Source of the DNA: a bacterium
GTDB taxonomy: Bacteria > Zhuqueibacterota > Zhuqueibacteria > Residuimicrobiales > Residuimicrobiaceae
Length of the DNA: 15,815 nucleotides
Reading direction: 5' to 3'
Assembly: GCA_012523655.1 (NCBI GenBank)
Contig: JAAYTV010000359.1
Coordinates: 1-15,815 of the forward strand
The notes below the pieces were generated by a model. That model was given only the letters and a program-made list of their open reading frames with translations. It was not told the DNA's origin and ran no database searches. Both the position numbers and the translations under genes were made by a program. Within the stretch, counting starts at the first letter, position 1. Each line of letters starts with the position of its first letter. Positions 7,511 through 13,814 of this stretch are shown here, piece by piece.

Positions 7511-8263
7511 ATGGCGGTGATCTTGAAAGAGCTGTTCAATCGGTTTTTCGGCAGGATCGGCAAGACCTATCCGGCGGATACCGAAGAGCTGTGCCGGCGT
7601 TTGGATTATCATTTCACTGATTCTTCGTTGCTGGTTCATGCGCTCAAGCATCGTTCCTTTTTAGTGGTTACCGGTGAGGACCGGTTGCACTCCAACGAGC
7701 GGCTCGAATTGTTGGGCGATTCGGTGCTTGGGTTGCTGGTGACCGAATATCTGTATAAAAAGTTCCCTGATGAAGAGGAAGGGGTGCTCACCAATTACAA
7801 ATCCCTGCTGGTGAACCGCTCCAGCCTGGCGCGCGTGGCTTGCAAGTTCAATCTGGGGGATTACCTGTTGATGAACGAGGCGGAGGAAAAATCCGGCGGT
7901 CGCACACGGGTCTCCATTCTCTCAGACGCTTTGGAGGCGCTGCTCGGCGCCATCTATCTGGACGGCGGTCTGGAGGCCGCCCGCCGCATCATCAACGAGC
8001 ATATCGGCCGGGGATTGGAGGAACTGCTTGCTGAAGGCGCTATGCAGAATTTTAAAAGCGAATTGCTTGAGTATTGTCAACGAGAGAACCTATTGGGTCC
8101 CCATTATGCGGTGGAAGCGGAACAGGGGCCGGATCATAACAAAACCTTTACTGTGGCTGTGACCATCAACCATGAAAAACAAGGCATGGGCGTCGGACGT
8201 TCGAAAAAGATCGCCGAGCAGATGGCGGCCAAGGAAGCGCTGCTGCGCATGAAAGCCGAGTGA
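7511..8263 (+). CDS. rnc: Ribonuclease III
   Basis: RNase III cleaves double-stranded RNA, including rRNA precursors and structured mRNAs. The nuclease signature NERLELLGDSVLG gives E63, E66 and D70 (equivalent to E38, E41 and D45 of E. coli), and DALEALLGAIYLD gives the metal-binding D139 and E142. A double-stranded RNA-binding domain follows from about residue 178 to the end, with the KKIAEQMAAKEAL helix. The length is 250 residues from ATG 7511; an in-frame GTG at 7499 directly after the fabF stop has no ribosome-binding site, while AGGTG at 7497-7501 suits 7511. The gene is tightly linked to fabF, so translation may be coupled. The association of rnc with acpP-side lipid genes is widespread in bacteria. 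Confidence 0.96.
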   Translation: MAVILKELFNRFFGRIGKTYPADTEELCRRLDYHFTDSSLLVHALKHRSFLVVTGEDRLHSNERLELLGDSVLGLLVTEYLYKKFPDEEEGVLTNYKSLLVNRSSLARVACKFNLGDYLLMNEAEEKSGGRTRVSILSDALEALLGAIYLDGGLEAARRIINEHIGRGLEELLAEGAMQNFKSELLEYCQRENLLGPHYAVEAEQGPDHNKTFTVAVTINHEKQGMGVGRSKKIAEQMAAKEALLRMKAE

Positions 8264-8278
8264 GGTGAAAAAGAAATT

Positions 8279-9433
8279 ATGAACTATTTTTTAAGCGAGG
8301 AACAGATCGCTCTGCGCGACTTGGCACGTGAATTCAGTCAGGGAAAAATCGCTCCAGCCGCTGCAGAGTATGATCAGAAAGCCGAGTTTCCGTGGCCCAT
8401 CGTCAAAGAGATGGCGCGGATGGACTTTTTCCGACTGTGGATTCCGGCTGAGTTTGAGGGCATGGACGCCGGGGTTATGAGCCTGGTGCTGGTGACCGAA
8501 GAGTTCAGCAAAGCGTGCGGCGGCATCGCCTTGGCTCTGGCCGGCACGGCTTTGGGGACTTTTCCTATTTTGATCGCCGGCACCGAGGAACAGAAGAAAA
8601 GAACACTTCCCCTTCTGGCAAGCGGTGAAGCGCTCGCCGCTTTTTGTCTCACCGAGCCCGAGGCCGGTTCCGATGCCGGCGCCATTCAGACCACCGCCCG
8701 GCGCGACGGCGATGACTATGTTCTCAACGGCACCAAGCATTTCATCACCAACGGCGGCGTCGCCCGTTATTACACTGTTATCGCTTCAACCGACGCTTCT
8801 CGCGGCAGCCGCGGCGCCTCCGCTTTTCTGGTGGAGGAGGGAACCCCGGGGCTGATCTTTGGCAAAAAAGAGGACAAGATGGGCATCCGCGCCTCTGCCA
8901 CATGTGAGGTGGTGTTCCAGGATTGCCGCATTCCCAAGACCAATCTGCTGGGCAAGGAGGGCCAGGGATTCATGATTGCAATGAAGACTCTGGATCGATC
9001 GCGGCCGGGTGTGGCGGCGCAGGCCCTTGGCATCGCGGCCGGCGCCTTTGACCATGCGGTGCGCTATGCGCGTACTCGGCGCCAATTCGGCGTCAGTATC
9101 GCCTCCTTTCAGGCCATTCAATTCATGCTGGCGGATATGGCCACAGAGATCGAGGCTGTGCGCAGCCTGGTCTATGCCACGGCACGCATGATCGATGCCG
9201 GGGAAAAGGACTATGCCCGCGAATCGGCCATGTGCAAAGTCAAAGCAGGGGACATGGCCATGAAGGTCACCACCGATGCGGTGCAGATCTTTGGCGGCTA
9301 TGGGTATATGAAGGATTATCCCATCGAAAAATATATGCGCGACGCCAAGATCACGCAGATCTATGAAGGCACCAACCAGATTCAACGCAACGTCATCGCA
9401 CGCCACGTCATCAAAGAGAGCGCCAGCCTCTAA
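8279..9433 (+). CDS. Acyl-CoA dehydrogenase (short/medium-chain type)
   Basis: This FAD flavoenzyme family oxidises acyl-CoA to trans-2-enoyl-CoA and passes electrons to an electron-transfer flavoprotein. The 384 residues match the short-chain/butyryl-CoA dehydrogenase group in length. Motifs seen are FCLTEPEAGSDAG (flavin and substrate binding, near 120-133), the ARTRRQFG segment near 260, FGGYGYMKDYPIEKYMRDAKI, and the catalytic base E363 in YEGTNQIQR. The start ATG 8279 is preceded by GAGGTG at 8262-8267, which overlaps the rnc stop, so the gene belongs to the same transcript and is followed by a strong terminator. Placing a degradative-type enzyme at the end of a fatty acid synthesis block is unusual; no etfAB or thiolase gene is next to it. 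Substrate cannot be read from sequence. Confidence 0.94.
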   Translation: MNYFLSEEQIALRDLAREFSQGKIAPAAAEYDQKAEFPWPIVKEMARMDFFRLWIPAEFEGMDAGVMSLVLVTEEFSKACGGIALALAGTALGTFPILIAGTEEQKKRTLPLLASGEALAAFCLTEPEAGSDAGAIQTTARRDGDDYVLNGTKHFITNGGVARYYTVIASTDASRGSRGASAFLVEEGTPGLIFGKKEDKMGIRASATCEVVFQDCRIPKTNLLGKEGQGFMIAMKTLDRSRPGVAAQALGIAAGAFDHAVRYARTRRQFGVSIASFQAIQFMLADMATEIEAVRSLVYATARMIDAGEKDYARESAMCKVKAGDMAMKVTTDAVQIFGGYGYMKDYPIEKYMRDAKITQIYEGTNQIQRNVIARHVIKESASL

Positions 9434-9440
9434 ACCATTC

Positions 9441-9467
9441 AGCCCGATTCGTTCGGGCTTTTTTTTT
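9441..9467 (+). terminator. Intrinsic terminator of the lipid block
   Basis: AGCCCGA (9441-9447) pairs perfectly with TCGGGCT (9453-9459) around a 5-base loop, and a run of nine T (9459-9467) follows. It lies 7 bases after the acyl-CoA dehydrogenase stop and marks the end of the long plus-strand transcript. Confidence 0.93.
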
Positions 9468-9703
9468 CGCTTCCCCTTTCCCCTTGCACCTCTGCTCCGT
9501 CGTCGGCGATACTCACGGATCCGGGCAAACGGCTTGGTCTGCTTCATCCATAATTCACCGAAGCGTGGTTCCCGCCTCAAGCGATTTGCCTTCCGCCCAG
9601 GGGCGGCCACGCCTCTCGGAGCCGGCAGCAGCCATCCCTTTGCGGGGAATAAACCTTATCGGCCCCTCCTCTGCCTGTATTAGCGAGTGAGCGCACGGGA
9701 CCA

Positions 9704-9732
9704 TTGCGCGGTGCTGATTTTTTTCTTACATT
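9704..9732 (+). promoter_or_regulatory. Candidate promoter for the YigZ-zinc-ribbon pair
   Basis: TTGCGC (9704-9709) and TACATT (9727-9732) are separated by exactly 17 bases and match 3 and 4 of 6 consensus positions. The spacer ends in a T-rich run. It lies 55 bases before the start codon at 9788 and after the upstream terminator, where a promoter is required. Confidence 0.45.
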
Positions 9733-9738
9733 AGGCTC

Positions 9739-9753
9739 GCCAGAGCTTCTGGC
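9739..9753. promoter_or_regulatory. Operator-like perfect inverted repeat
   Basis: GCCAGA (9739-9744) and TCTGGC (9748-9753) are perfect 6-bp arms around GCT. The repeat begins 7 bases after the candidate -10 box, so it would cover the transcription start. That is the position expected for a repressor operator; in RNA it could also be a small hairpin at the 5' end. Confidence 0.45.
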
Positions 9754-9787
9754 AGCTGTTCACTTATCCTAATTCGGTCATACCTTT

Positions 9788-10402
9788 ATGGAAGAGGATC
9801 TCTATTTCACCGTCAAACAGGCGGCGGATGCGGAACAGAAGATAAAAAGCTCCCGTTTTATCGGTCGGGTTTTTTCGATCCCTGATCGTGATGCAGCGGA
9901 AGCCGAGTTGGCGCGGTTGCGCAAGCGCGAATACGATGCCACCCACCACTGTTACGCTTGGCGGTTGGGAATCGGCCGCCGGGAGAACAGCCGTTTCTCC
10001 GACGACGGCGAGCCAGCCGGCACGGCGGGCCGGCCGATCCTGCAGGCGCTTTTGGCCGCAGAAGTGACTGATGCTCTATTGGTGGTGACCCGCTATTTCG
10101 GCGGCATTAAATTAGGGACCGGCGGGCTGGCCAGAGCATACAGCCGGGTTGCCGCTGAAGTGTTGGCCCGTGCGGGCCGACGTGAAATGCACTTGCTGGA
10201 TTCGCTGAAGCTGGTGGCGCCCTATGAGCTCTACGGCCTGGTGCAACATCAAGTGGAAAAATTCGGCGGCCAGATCAGCGAGACCGATTATGATCAACAG
10301 GTAACCATGCGGATCATGGTCCGTAAAAGCCTTGTTGAACCATTCAAAATGCAGATCGTCGATGCATCGGACGGCCGAATCAAAGTGGAGGACAGGAGAT
10401 GA
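9788..10402 (+). CDS. yigZ: YigZ/IMPACT family protein
   Basis: This 204-residue protein has the UPF0029/IMPACT N-terminal domain (about 1-120) and a DUF1949-type ferredoxin-like C-terminal domain (about 135-200). Family signatures are KSSRFIGRVF near residue 20, YDATHHCYAWRLG near 50-62, SDDGEPAGTAGRPIL near 75-89 and VVTRYFGGIKLGTGGL near 100-115. Bacterial YigZ is a possible nucleic-acid or translation-related protein; eukaryotic IMPACT modulates Gcn2 signalling, but the bacterial function is not established. ATG 9788 has no clear ribosome-binding site, which is odd among its neighbours. Its stop overlaps the start of the next gene (ATGA), so the two are translationally coupled. Confidence 0.92.
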   Translation: MEEDLYFTVKQAADAEQKIKSSRFIGRVFSIPDRDAAEAELARLRKREYDATHHCYAWRLGIGRRENSRFSDDGEPAGTAGRPILQALLAAEVTDALLVVTRYFGGIKLGTGGLARAYSRVAAEVLARAGRREMHLLDSLKLVAPYELYGLVQHQVEKFGGQISETDYDQQVTMRIMVRKSLVEPFKMQIVDASDGRIKVEDRR

Positions 10403-10680
10403 AATGCTATAAATGCCAATTTGAGATCGTTATGGATCGCAAGGTGTTCCGTCAGGACACCTGCCCTCGATGCGATAGCTATCTGCGCTGCTGTCTGAAT
10501 TGCCGCTTCTATGACAAAGTGGCTTATCATGAATGCCGGGAATCGCAAGCCGATCTGGTTCGCGACAAAGAGATTGCCAATTTCTGCGATTATTTTGAGC
10601 CGCTGGTGGAGAAAAAGGAGATGGACGCTGCGGCCATGGCGCGGAAAAAGCTGGAGGCGTTATTCAAGAAACCGGAATAG
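10399..10680 (+). CDS. Small cysteine-rich zinc-ribbon protein, function unknown
   Basis: A 93-residue protein with nine cysteines in its first 63 residues: C3/C6, C22/C25, C31/C32/C35, C46 and C63, plus H44. The CxxC pairs suggest one or two zinc sites, and the segment CLNCRFYD...C...FCDYFEP reminds me of a widespread but uncharacterised small bacterial protein family. The C-terminal third (about 70-93) is charged, with alternating lysines and glutamates, and is likely a helix. Start ATG 10399 overlaps the stop of the YigZ gene by ATGA and has AGGAG at 10394-10398 directly before it, again a very short gap. Function is unknown; co-expression with YigZ hints at an RNA or translation-related role, but this is inference. 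Confidence 0.85.
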   Translation: MKCYKCQFEIVMDRKVFRQDTCPRCDSYLRCCLNCRFYDKVAYHECRESQADLVRDKEIANFCDYFEPLVEKKEMDAAAMARKKLEALFKKPE

Positions 10681-10706
10681 CGGAAATGTCTTCGTCGACA
10701 AACCAA

Positions 10707-10750
10707 GGATAGAACCACGGCCGCGATGAGGAGCCGGCACGATTCTATCC
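10707..10750. repeat. 8-bp inverted repeat between convergent genes
   Basis: GGATAGAA (10707-10714) and TTCTATCC (10743-10750) are perfect complements separated by 28 bases, in the 192-bp spacer between the zinc-ribbon gene and the convergent minus-strand gene. No T-run follows on either strand, so it is not a standard terminator, but the position fits a 3'-end structure or a protein-binding site. Confidence 0.35.
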
Positions 10751-10872
10751 GCCGCAGATGGAAATGGGGGGTAGGGCGAAGCTGCAGATCTTTTATCCCT
10801 ACAGAGTCGAAGCCTGGGCGAATGCGGGTTAGAAATATTCCGCGCTCGACAGGACGAAAAGGGGTGAAGCGA

Positions 10873-11355
10873 TCAGAACAGACTCTTCAAAGCGACCGGG
10901 GTTTCCATGAGCCTTTTGCCGAGGATCAGGCGTATGTCGTAATGTGCACGCAGAGCTAGATAATCGGCCTGCTCCAACGAGGATTGACATGCTATAAAAT
11001 CTTCGTATTCGGCGACGTCGTAAAAGCCGATGAACGACCATTCTTCATCGGCGTGATGGGATAGTCCTTTGTCGGTGGTGGAGAATCCCCCGCTGAACAC
11101 GGCGATTCGGCCCCACGCCGCATTCAAGGCGTGCCAAGACTTTTCCAACTGCTGTAAAGCGGCCGCTTGTTTATCCGGCGTCAGCTCCAGCAGGCGGTTA
11201 AAACCAGCCTGTCGACGGCGTATTGCAACGACCATGCGGTGGTGCAGCTCTTTTTGCGGGTGGAGATTTTGCCACGCTTTGAGTATGGCCGGTTGGACGT
11301 TGTACAGCAACAGCGCGATGAATCCGGCGAGCAACAGCCACTGAAAAAAAGACAT
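10873..11355 (-). CDS. Membrane-anchored protein of unknown function
   Basis: I do not recognise this 160-residue protein with certainty. It begins with a hydrophobic segment of about 20 residues (roughly 4-24, with WLLLAGFIALLLY) and then a polar region, so it is probably held in the cytoplasmic membrane by one N-terminal helix. The following part alternates a long helical stretch (KQAAALQQLEKSWHALN) with strand-like segments and the motif WSFIGFYDVAEYEDFI, a pattern that recalls small dimeric alpha/beta-barrel (ferredoxin-like) proteins; this is a guess. The frame stays open up to 11754, but GGAGG (11363-11367) lies 7 bases before ATG 11355, which decides the start. It is the only minus-strand gene in the window and diverges from the GTPase gene. 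Confidence 0.75.
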   Translation of the reverse strand: MSFFQWLLLAGFIALLLYNVQPAILKAWQNLHPQKELHHRMVVAIRRRQAGFNRLLELTPDKQAAALQQLEKSWHALNAAWGRIAVFSGGFSTTDKGLSHHADEEWSFIGFYDVAEYEDFIACQSSLEQADYLALRAHYDIRLILGKRLMETPVALKSLF

Positions 11356-11377
11356 AGAATTTCCTCCAGGCTGGTCT

Positions 11378-11406
11378 AAGATATTTCTTTTAACGGCAAC
11401 CTGCAA
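11378..11406 (-). promoter_or_regulatory. Candidate promoter for the minus-strand membrane protein gene
   Basis: Read on the minus strand, TTGCAG (11401-11406) and TATCTT (11378-11383) are 17 bases apart, with 3 and 4 of 6 consensus matches, in an AT-rich stretch. Transcription would begin near 11371, leaving a leader of about 16 bases that just includes the ribosome-binding site. Confidence 0.4.
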
Positions 11407-11648
11407 GTATTTTTTATTTTCCGCCTTGCTTTCCATTAATTTTCTCGCTAAATTAATCAAAAATAGGTTCATCCTGTTCTCCAGGCAGCTTTTTTCCATT
11501 TCATCAGGGCGAGGAGGATTTGGGCCATCCATCTGCTGGCATGGTTCTTGAAGGCCATGAAACGCATTGTAGACCCTGAGAACCGCTAACGGTAACTCTT
11601 GTATTATTAGGGTGGCGCGTTTCGTGTCAATCAGCCGGCAGCACTTTT

Positions 11649-11677
11649 TTGTGACAGGTGTCCTTATCTGGTACACT
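11649..11677 (+). promoter_or_regulatory. Candidate promoter for the GTPase-activator operon
   Basis: TTGTGA (11649-11654) and TACACT (11672-11677) are 17 bases apart and each match 4 of 6 consensus bases. The spacer starts with a 10-bp palindrome, GACAGGTGTC, at 11653-11662, which could be a regulator site. The rest of the 11356-11721 spacer shows only an AT-rich stretch at about 11380-11470 and no other gene. Confidence 0.4.
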
Positions 11678-11730
11678 CGTCGGGCAGTTGTGGATAAACG
11701 CAGTTTGCAGCCGGTTGGGATTTGGTCTAT

Positions 11731-12297
11731 GTGGTGAAGGGCGAATCGTTGCAAAAAGCGCTGGAAATAAGCAAAAAAATCTGCATGCTGGGCTCCTTCG
11801 GCGTCGGCAAATCAAGTCTGGTCCGCCGGTTCGTCTATGATCTTTTCGACGAAAGATATTTGACTACCATCGGCGTGCAAATCAGCCACCGGTCTTTGCC
11901 GAAAAGGATGTCCACGTTCAGCCGGAGTCCGGTGAACCTCAAGTTGATCTTGTGGGATCTGGCGCATATTGATACAATGAATGATGTCATCAAAACGTAT
12001 TTTCGCGGAAGTCACGGCGCCGTGCTGGTCTACGACATCACCCGGCCGGAGAGCTTTGATCGCACAGCGGAGTTTTTGCTTCCATTCCGTGAAATCAATC
12101 CCAACAGCCCGGTGATCTTTGCGGTCAATAAGTGCGATCTTTTGTCGCCGCATCATGCCAATTATGGGCTGTTTTTGGAAAAGACCAAGCTCTTCAACGG
12201 TGGTTCGTGTCTGTTCACCAGCGCGCGGACCGGTGAACGGGTGGAAGAGGCTTTTCATCAGCTCGGGACCCTCTTATTGGAGGCGGACGGCAGGTGA
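11731..12297 (+). CDS. Ras/Rab-like small GTPase with degenerate G3 motif
   Basis: A single-domain small GTPase of about 188 residues. Seen with GTG 11731 as start: G1 P-loop GSFGVGKSS (21-29), switch-I threonines in YLTTIGVQ, G3 WDLAH (75-79), G4 NKCD (133-136) and G5 TSAR. It belongs to the Rab/Ras-like prokaryotic GTPases rather than to Era/Obg-type translation GTPases. The G3 motif should be DxxG; here it is D76-L-A-H79 followed by IDT, so both the invariant glycine and the usual following glutamine/glutamate are gone, which suggests altered or absent GTP hydrolysis. The start is uncertain: TTG 11722, GTG 11731, GTG 11734 or TTG 11749, the last having AAGGG at 11737-11741. The stop overlaps the next gene's start (GTGA), so the GTPase probably works with the sigma-54 activator it is coupled to. 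Confidence 0.88.
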   Translation: MVKGESLQKALEISKKICMLGSFGVGKSSLVRRFVYDLFDERYLTTIGVQISHRSLPKRMSTFSRSPVNLKLILWDLAHIDTMNDVIKTYFRGSHGAVLVYDITRPESFDRTAEFLLPFREINPNSPVIFAVNKCDLLSPHHANYGLFLEKTKLFNGGSCLFTSARTGERVEEAFHQLGTLLLEADGR

Positions 12298-13667
12298 CCG
12301 AGTTGTATGAAAAAATTCTTTCCGAGAAAAAAATCGCTTATGCCGTTTTCTCTTCCCAGTATTTTGTGGAAGAGCACAGCCGTTATTTTGTCAAGTTGAT
12401 GGAACGCCCCGTGGTTCGGGGCGTTACAGTTTTATGGGATCTTTTTCCTGAACTGGTCGGCAGCGAAGATCAAGTGGAGGGCGTGCTGCAGGGGAAACAG
12501 CGGCGTTTCACTCTGGAAAAAATCAGCAAATTTACTGAACAGGTCAAGTTGCGTTATTACAATCTGATTCTTCTGCCGTTAAAAAAATCCGGCGTCAATC
12601 AGATCCTGTGCATCATGAACGACACCACGTTCGAGACGTCGTTGGAGCAGCGCATCCAGCAGCAGCAGCATGAGATCAAGTTGTTGGAATCCACCCTGAC
12701 CAGCGCCATTCCGCCGCTCAGCAGCGGTCTGATCGGCGACTCGCCCAAAATCGAGATCGTGCGTAAATTCATCACCAAGATTGCGGATATCAAAAGCACG
12801 ATGATTCTTCTTGAGGGGGAGACCGGGACCGGTAAAAATCTGGTTGCACGCATGATCCATAACCAGTCGGCCCTGGCCAAATCGCCCTTTGTCGAGGTCA
12901 ATTGCGCCTCTATTCCCGCTACGTTGATTGAATCCGAGATTTTTGGTTATGAACGCGGTGCGTTCACCAACGCCACCAGTTCCAAACACGGCCTGCTCGA
13001 AGAGGCGGACGGCGGCACGTTTTTTCTCGATGAGATTTCGGAACTGCCGGTAGCGTTGCAGAGCAAATTTCTTTCGTTCTTGGAGAACAAAACCTTTCGC
13101 CGGCTGGGCAGCACCCAGGAGCGGACCGTCAGCGTGCGCATCATCGCCGCCACCAATCACAATCTGCTGCAGGCTGTGGAACGAGGCGAATTCCGGCAGG
13201 ATCTGTTTTTTCGTTTGAACGTCGTCAGTCTGCGGCTGCCATCGCTGCGGGAGTTGGGCACCGATATCATCTCCATCGCAGACCATTTTATTCATATCTA
13301 TGCCTTTGATTTCAAGAAAAAGGCCCTGCGGCTCAGCGAAGCCGCCCAACAAAAGCTGCTCCGCTATCATTGGCCGGGCAATGTCCGCGAGCTGCGCAAT
13401 GTCATTGAACGCGCCGTCATTTTCGCCGACGGTGAAGAGATCGAAGCCGACCATATCGTGCTGGTGGAAGAACCGAAAATAGAAGCGCCGTCCGTCGAGC
13501 GTCCGCTGCTGCCCGATGACGCCACCAGTTTGTACGAGATGGAAAAGGGGATCATCCTGCGCGCTCTGCAGCAGGCCAAGGGCAATCAGACCCGGGCCGC
13601 CCGGGCTCTCGGGCTGACGTTGGATACCTTGCGGTATCGCATAAAAAAGTATCGCATTCATCTGTAA
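12294..13667 (+). CDS. PAS-AAA+-Fis sigma-54-dependent transcriptional activator with GAFTNA loop
   Basis: A 457-residue enhancer-binding protein that would open promoters bound by sigma-54 RNA polymerase. Domain order: a probable PAS sensor (about 8-115), a glutamine-rich coiled coil (about 117-135), the AAA+ domain (about 145-390) and a Fis-type helix-turn-helix at the end (about 412-455, with TRAARALGLTLDTLRYRIKK). There is no receiver domain, so it is not a classical two-component regulator. Walker A is GETGTGKN (175-182), Walker B is FFLDE (D246, E247), and arginine fingers lie in FRQDLFFRLN. The sigma-54 contact loop at 222-227 reads GAFTNA, not GAFTGA. Start GTG 12294 overlaps the GTPase stop and has GGAGG at 12279-12283. 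The coupling suggests that the GTPase controls, or is read by, the PAS part. Confidence 0.93.
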   Translation: MTELYEKILSEKKIAYAVFSSQYFVEEHSRYFVKLMERPVVRGVTVLWDLFPELVGSEDQVEGVLQGKQRRFTLEKISKFTEQVKLRYYNLILLPLKKSGVNQILCIMNDTTFETSLEQRIQQQQHEIKLLESTLTSAIPPLSSGLIGDSPKIEIVRKFITKIADIKSTMILLEGETGTGKNLVARMIHNQSALAKSPFVEVNCASIPATLIESEIFGYERGAFTNATSSKHGLLEEADGGTFFLDEISELPVALQSKFLSFLENKTFRRLGSTQERTVSVRIIAATNHNLLQAVERGEFRQDLFFRLNVVSLRLPSLRELGTDIISIADHFIHIYAFDFKKKALRLSEAAQQKLLRYHWPGNVRELRNVIERAVIFADGEEIEADHIVLVEEPKIEAPSVERPLLPDDATSLYEMEKGIILRALQQAKGNQTRAARALGLTLDTLRYRIKKYRIHL

Positions 13668-13732
13668 CCGATGGCTCGAGGCGGTCGACGGCGGCGTTCG
13701 TATTGCCGTTCTGGTTGATCGGGGCCATCCTG

Positions 13733-13771
13733 GCGTGGCGGGGTTCTTAACGACCCGACACGCTTTTTTTT
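13733..13771 (+). terminator. Intrinsic terminator after the sigma-54 activator gene
   Basis: GCGTG (13733-13737) pairs with CACGC (13759-13763) and CGGG (13739-13742) with CCCG (13754-13757), with one G/A mismatch between the two stem parts, followed by eight T (13764-13771). It separates the two-gene GTPase-activator operon from the mannosidase gene. Confidence 0.85.
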
Positions 13772-13814
13772 ATTCATGATTTTTTCAGCCGGAGCATCAA
13801 CTGGAGGAATGTCT

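Larger units (their letters stand above)
9468..9787. other. Non-coding spacer with one regulatory signal
   Basis: About 320 bases without a convincing gene. Short open frames cross it (for example the + strand around 9484-9690 and the tail of a minus-strand frame), but they lack recognisable protein features and ribosome-binding sites. No tRNA-like cloverleaf was found. The only structured part I can point to is the promoter and inverted repeat at its right end. Confidence 0.6.

Noticed and set aside
8786..9610. Minus-strand open frame (274 codons) opposite the acyl-CoA dehydrogenase and into the spacer
   Set aside because: It crosses the intrinsic terminator and mirrors a well-recognised gene; its translated ends are low-complexity and basic.
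9484..9690. Small plus-strand open frame in the 9468-9787 spacer
   Set aside because: No ribosome-binding site, no family resemblance, and it overlaps another open frame of equal quality; likely non-coding.
11537..11552. Sigma-54-like promoter TGGCAT-N5-TTGAA upstream of the GTPase gene
   Set aside because: The essential GC of the -12 box is GA here, so the match fails at the most conserved position.
11356..11754. Upstream extension of the minus-strand membrane protein (to 293 residues)
   Set aside because: It would run through the divergent promoter region and overlap the GTPase start; a clear GGAGG at 11363-11367 supports the start at 11355.
12579..13661. Long minus-strand open frame (360 codons) opposite the sigma-54 activator gene
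   Set aside because: It lies wholly opposite a clearly homologous gene, has no recognisable domains, and is the expected mirror of a GC-rich coding frame.
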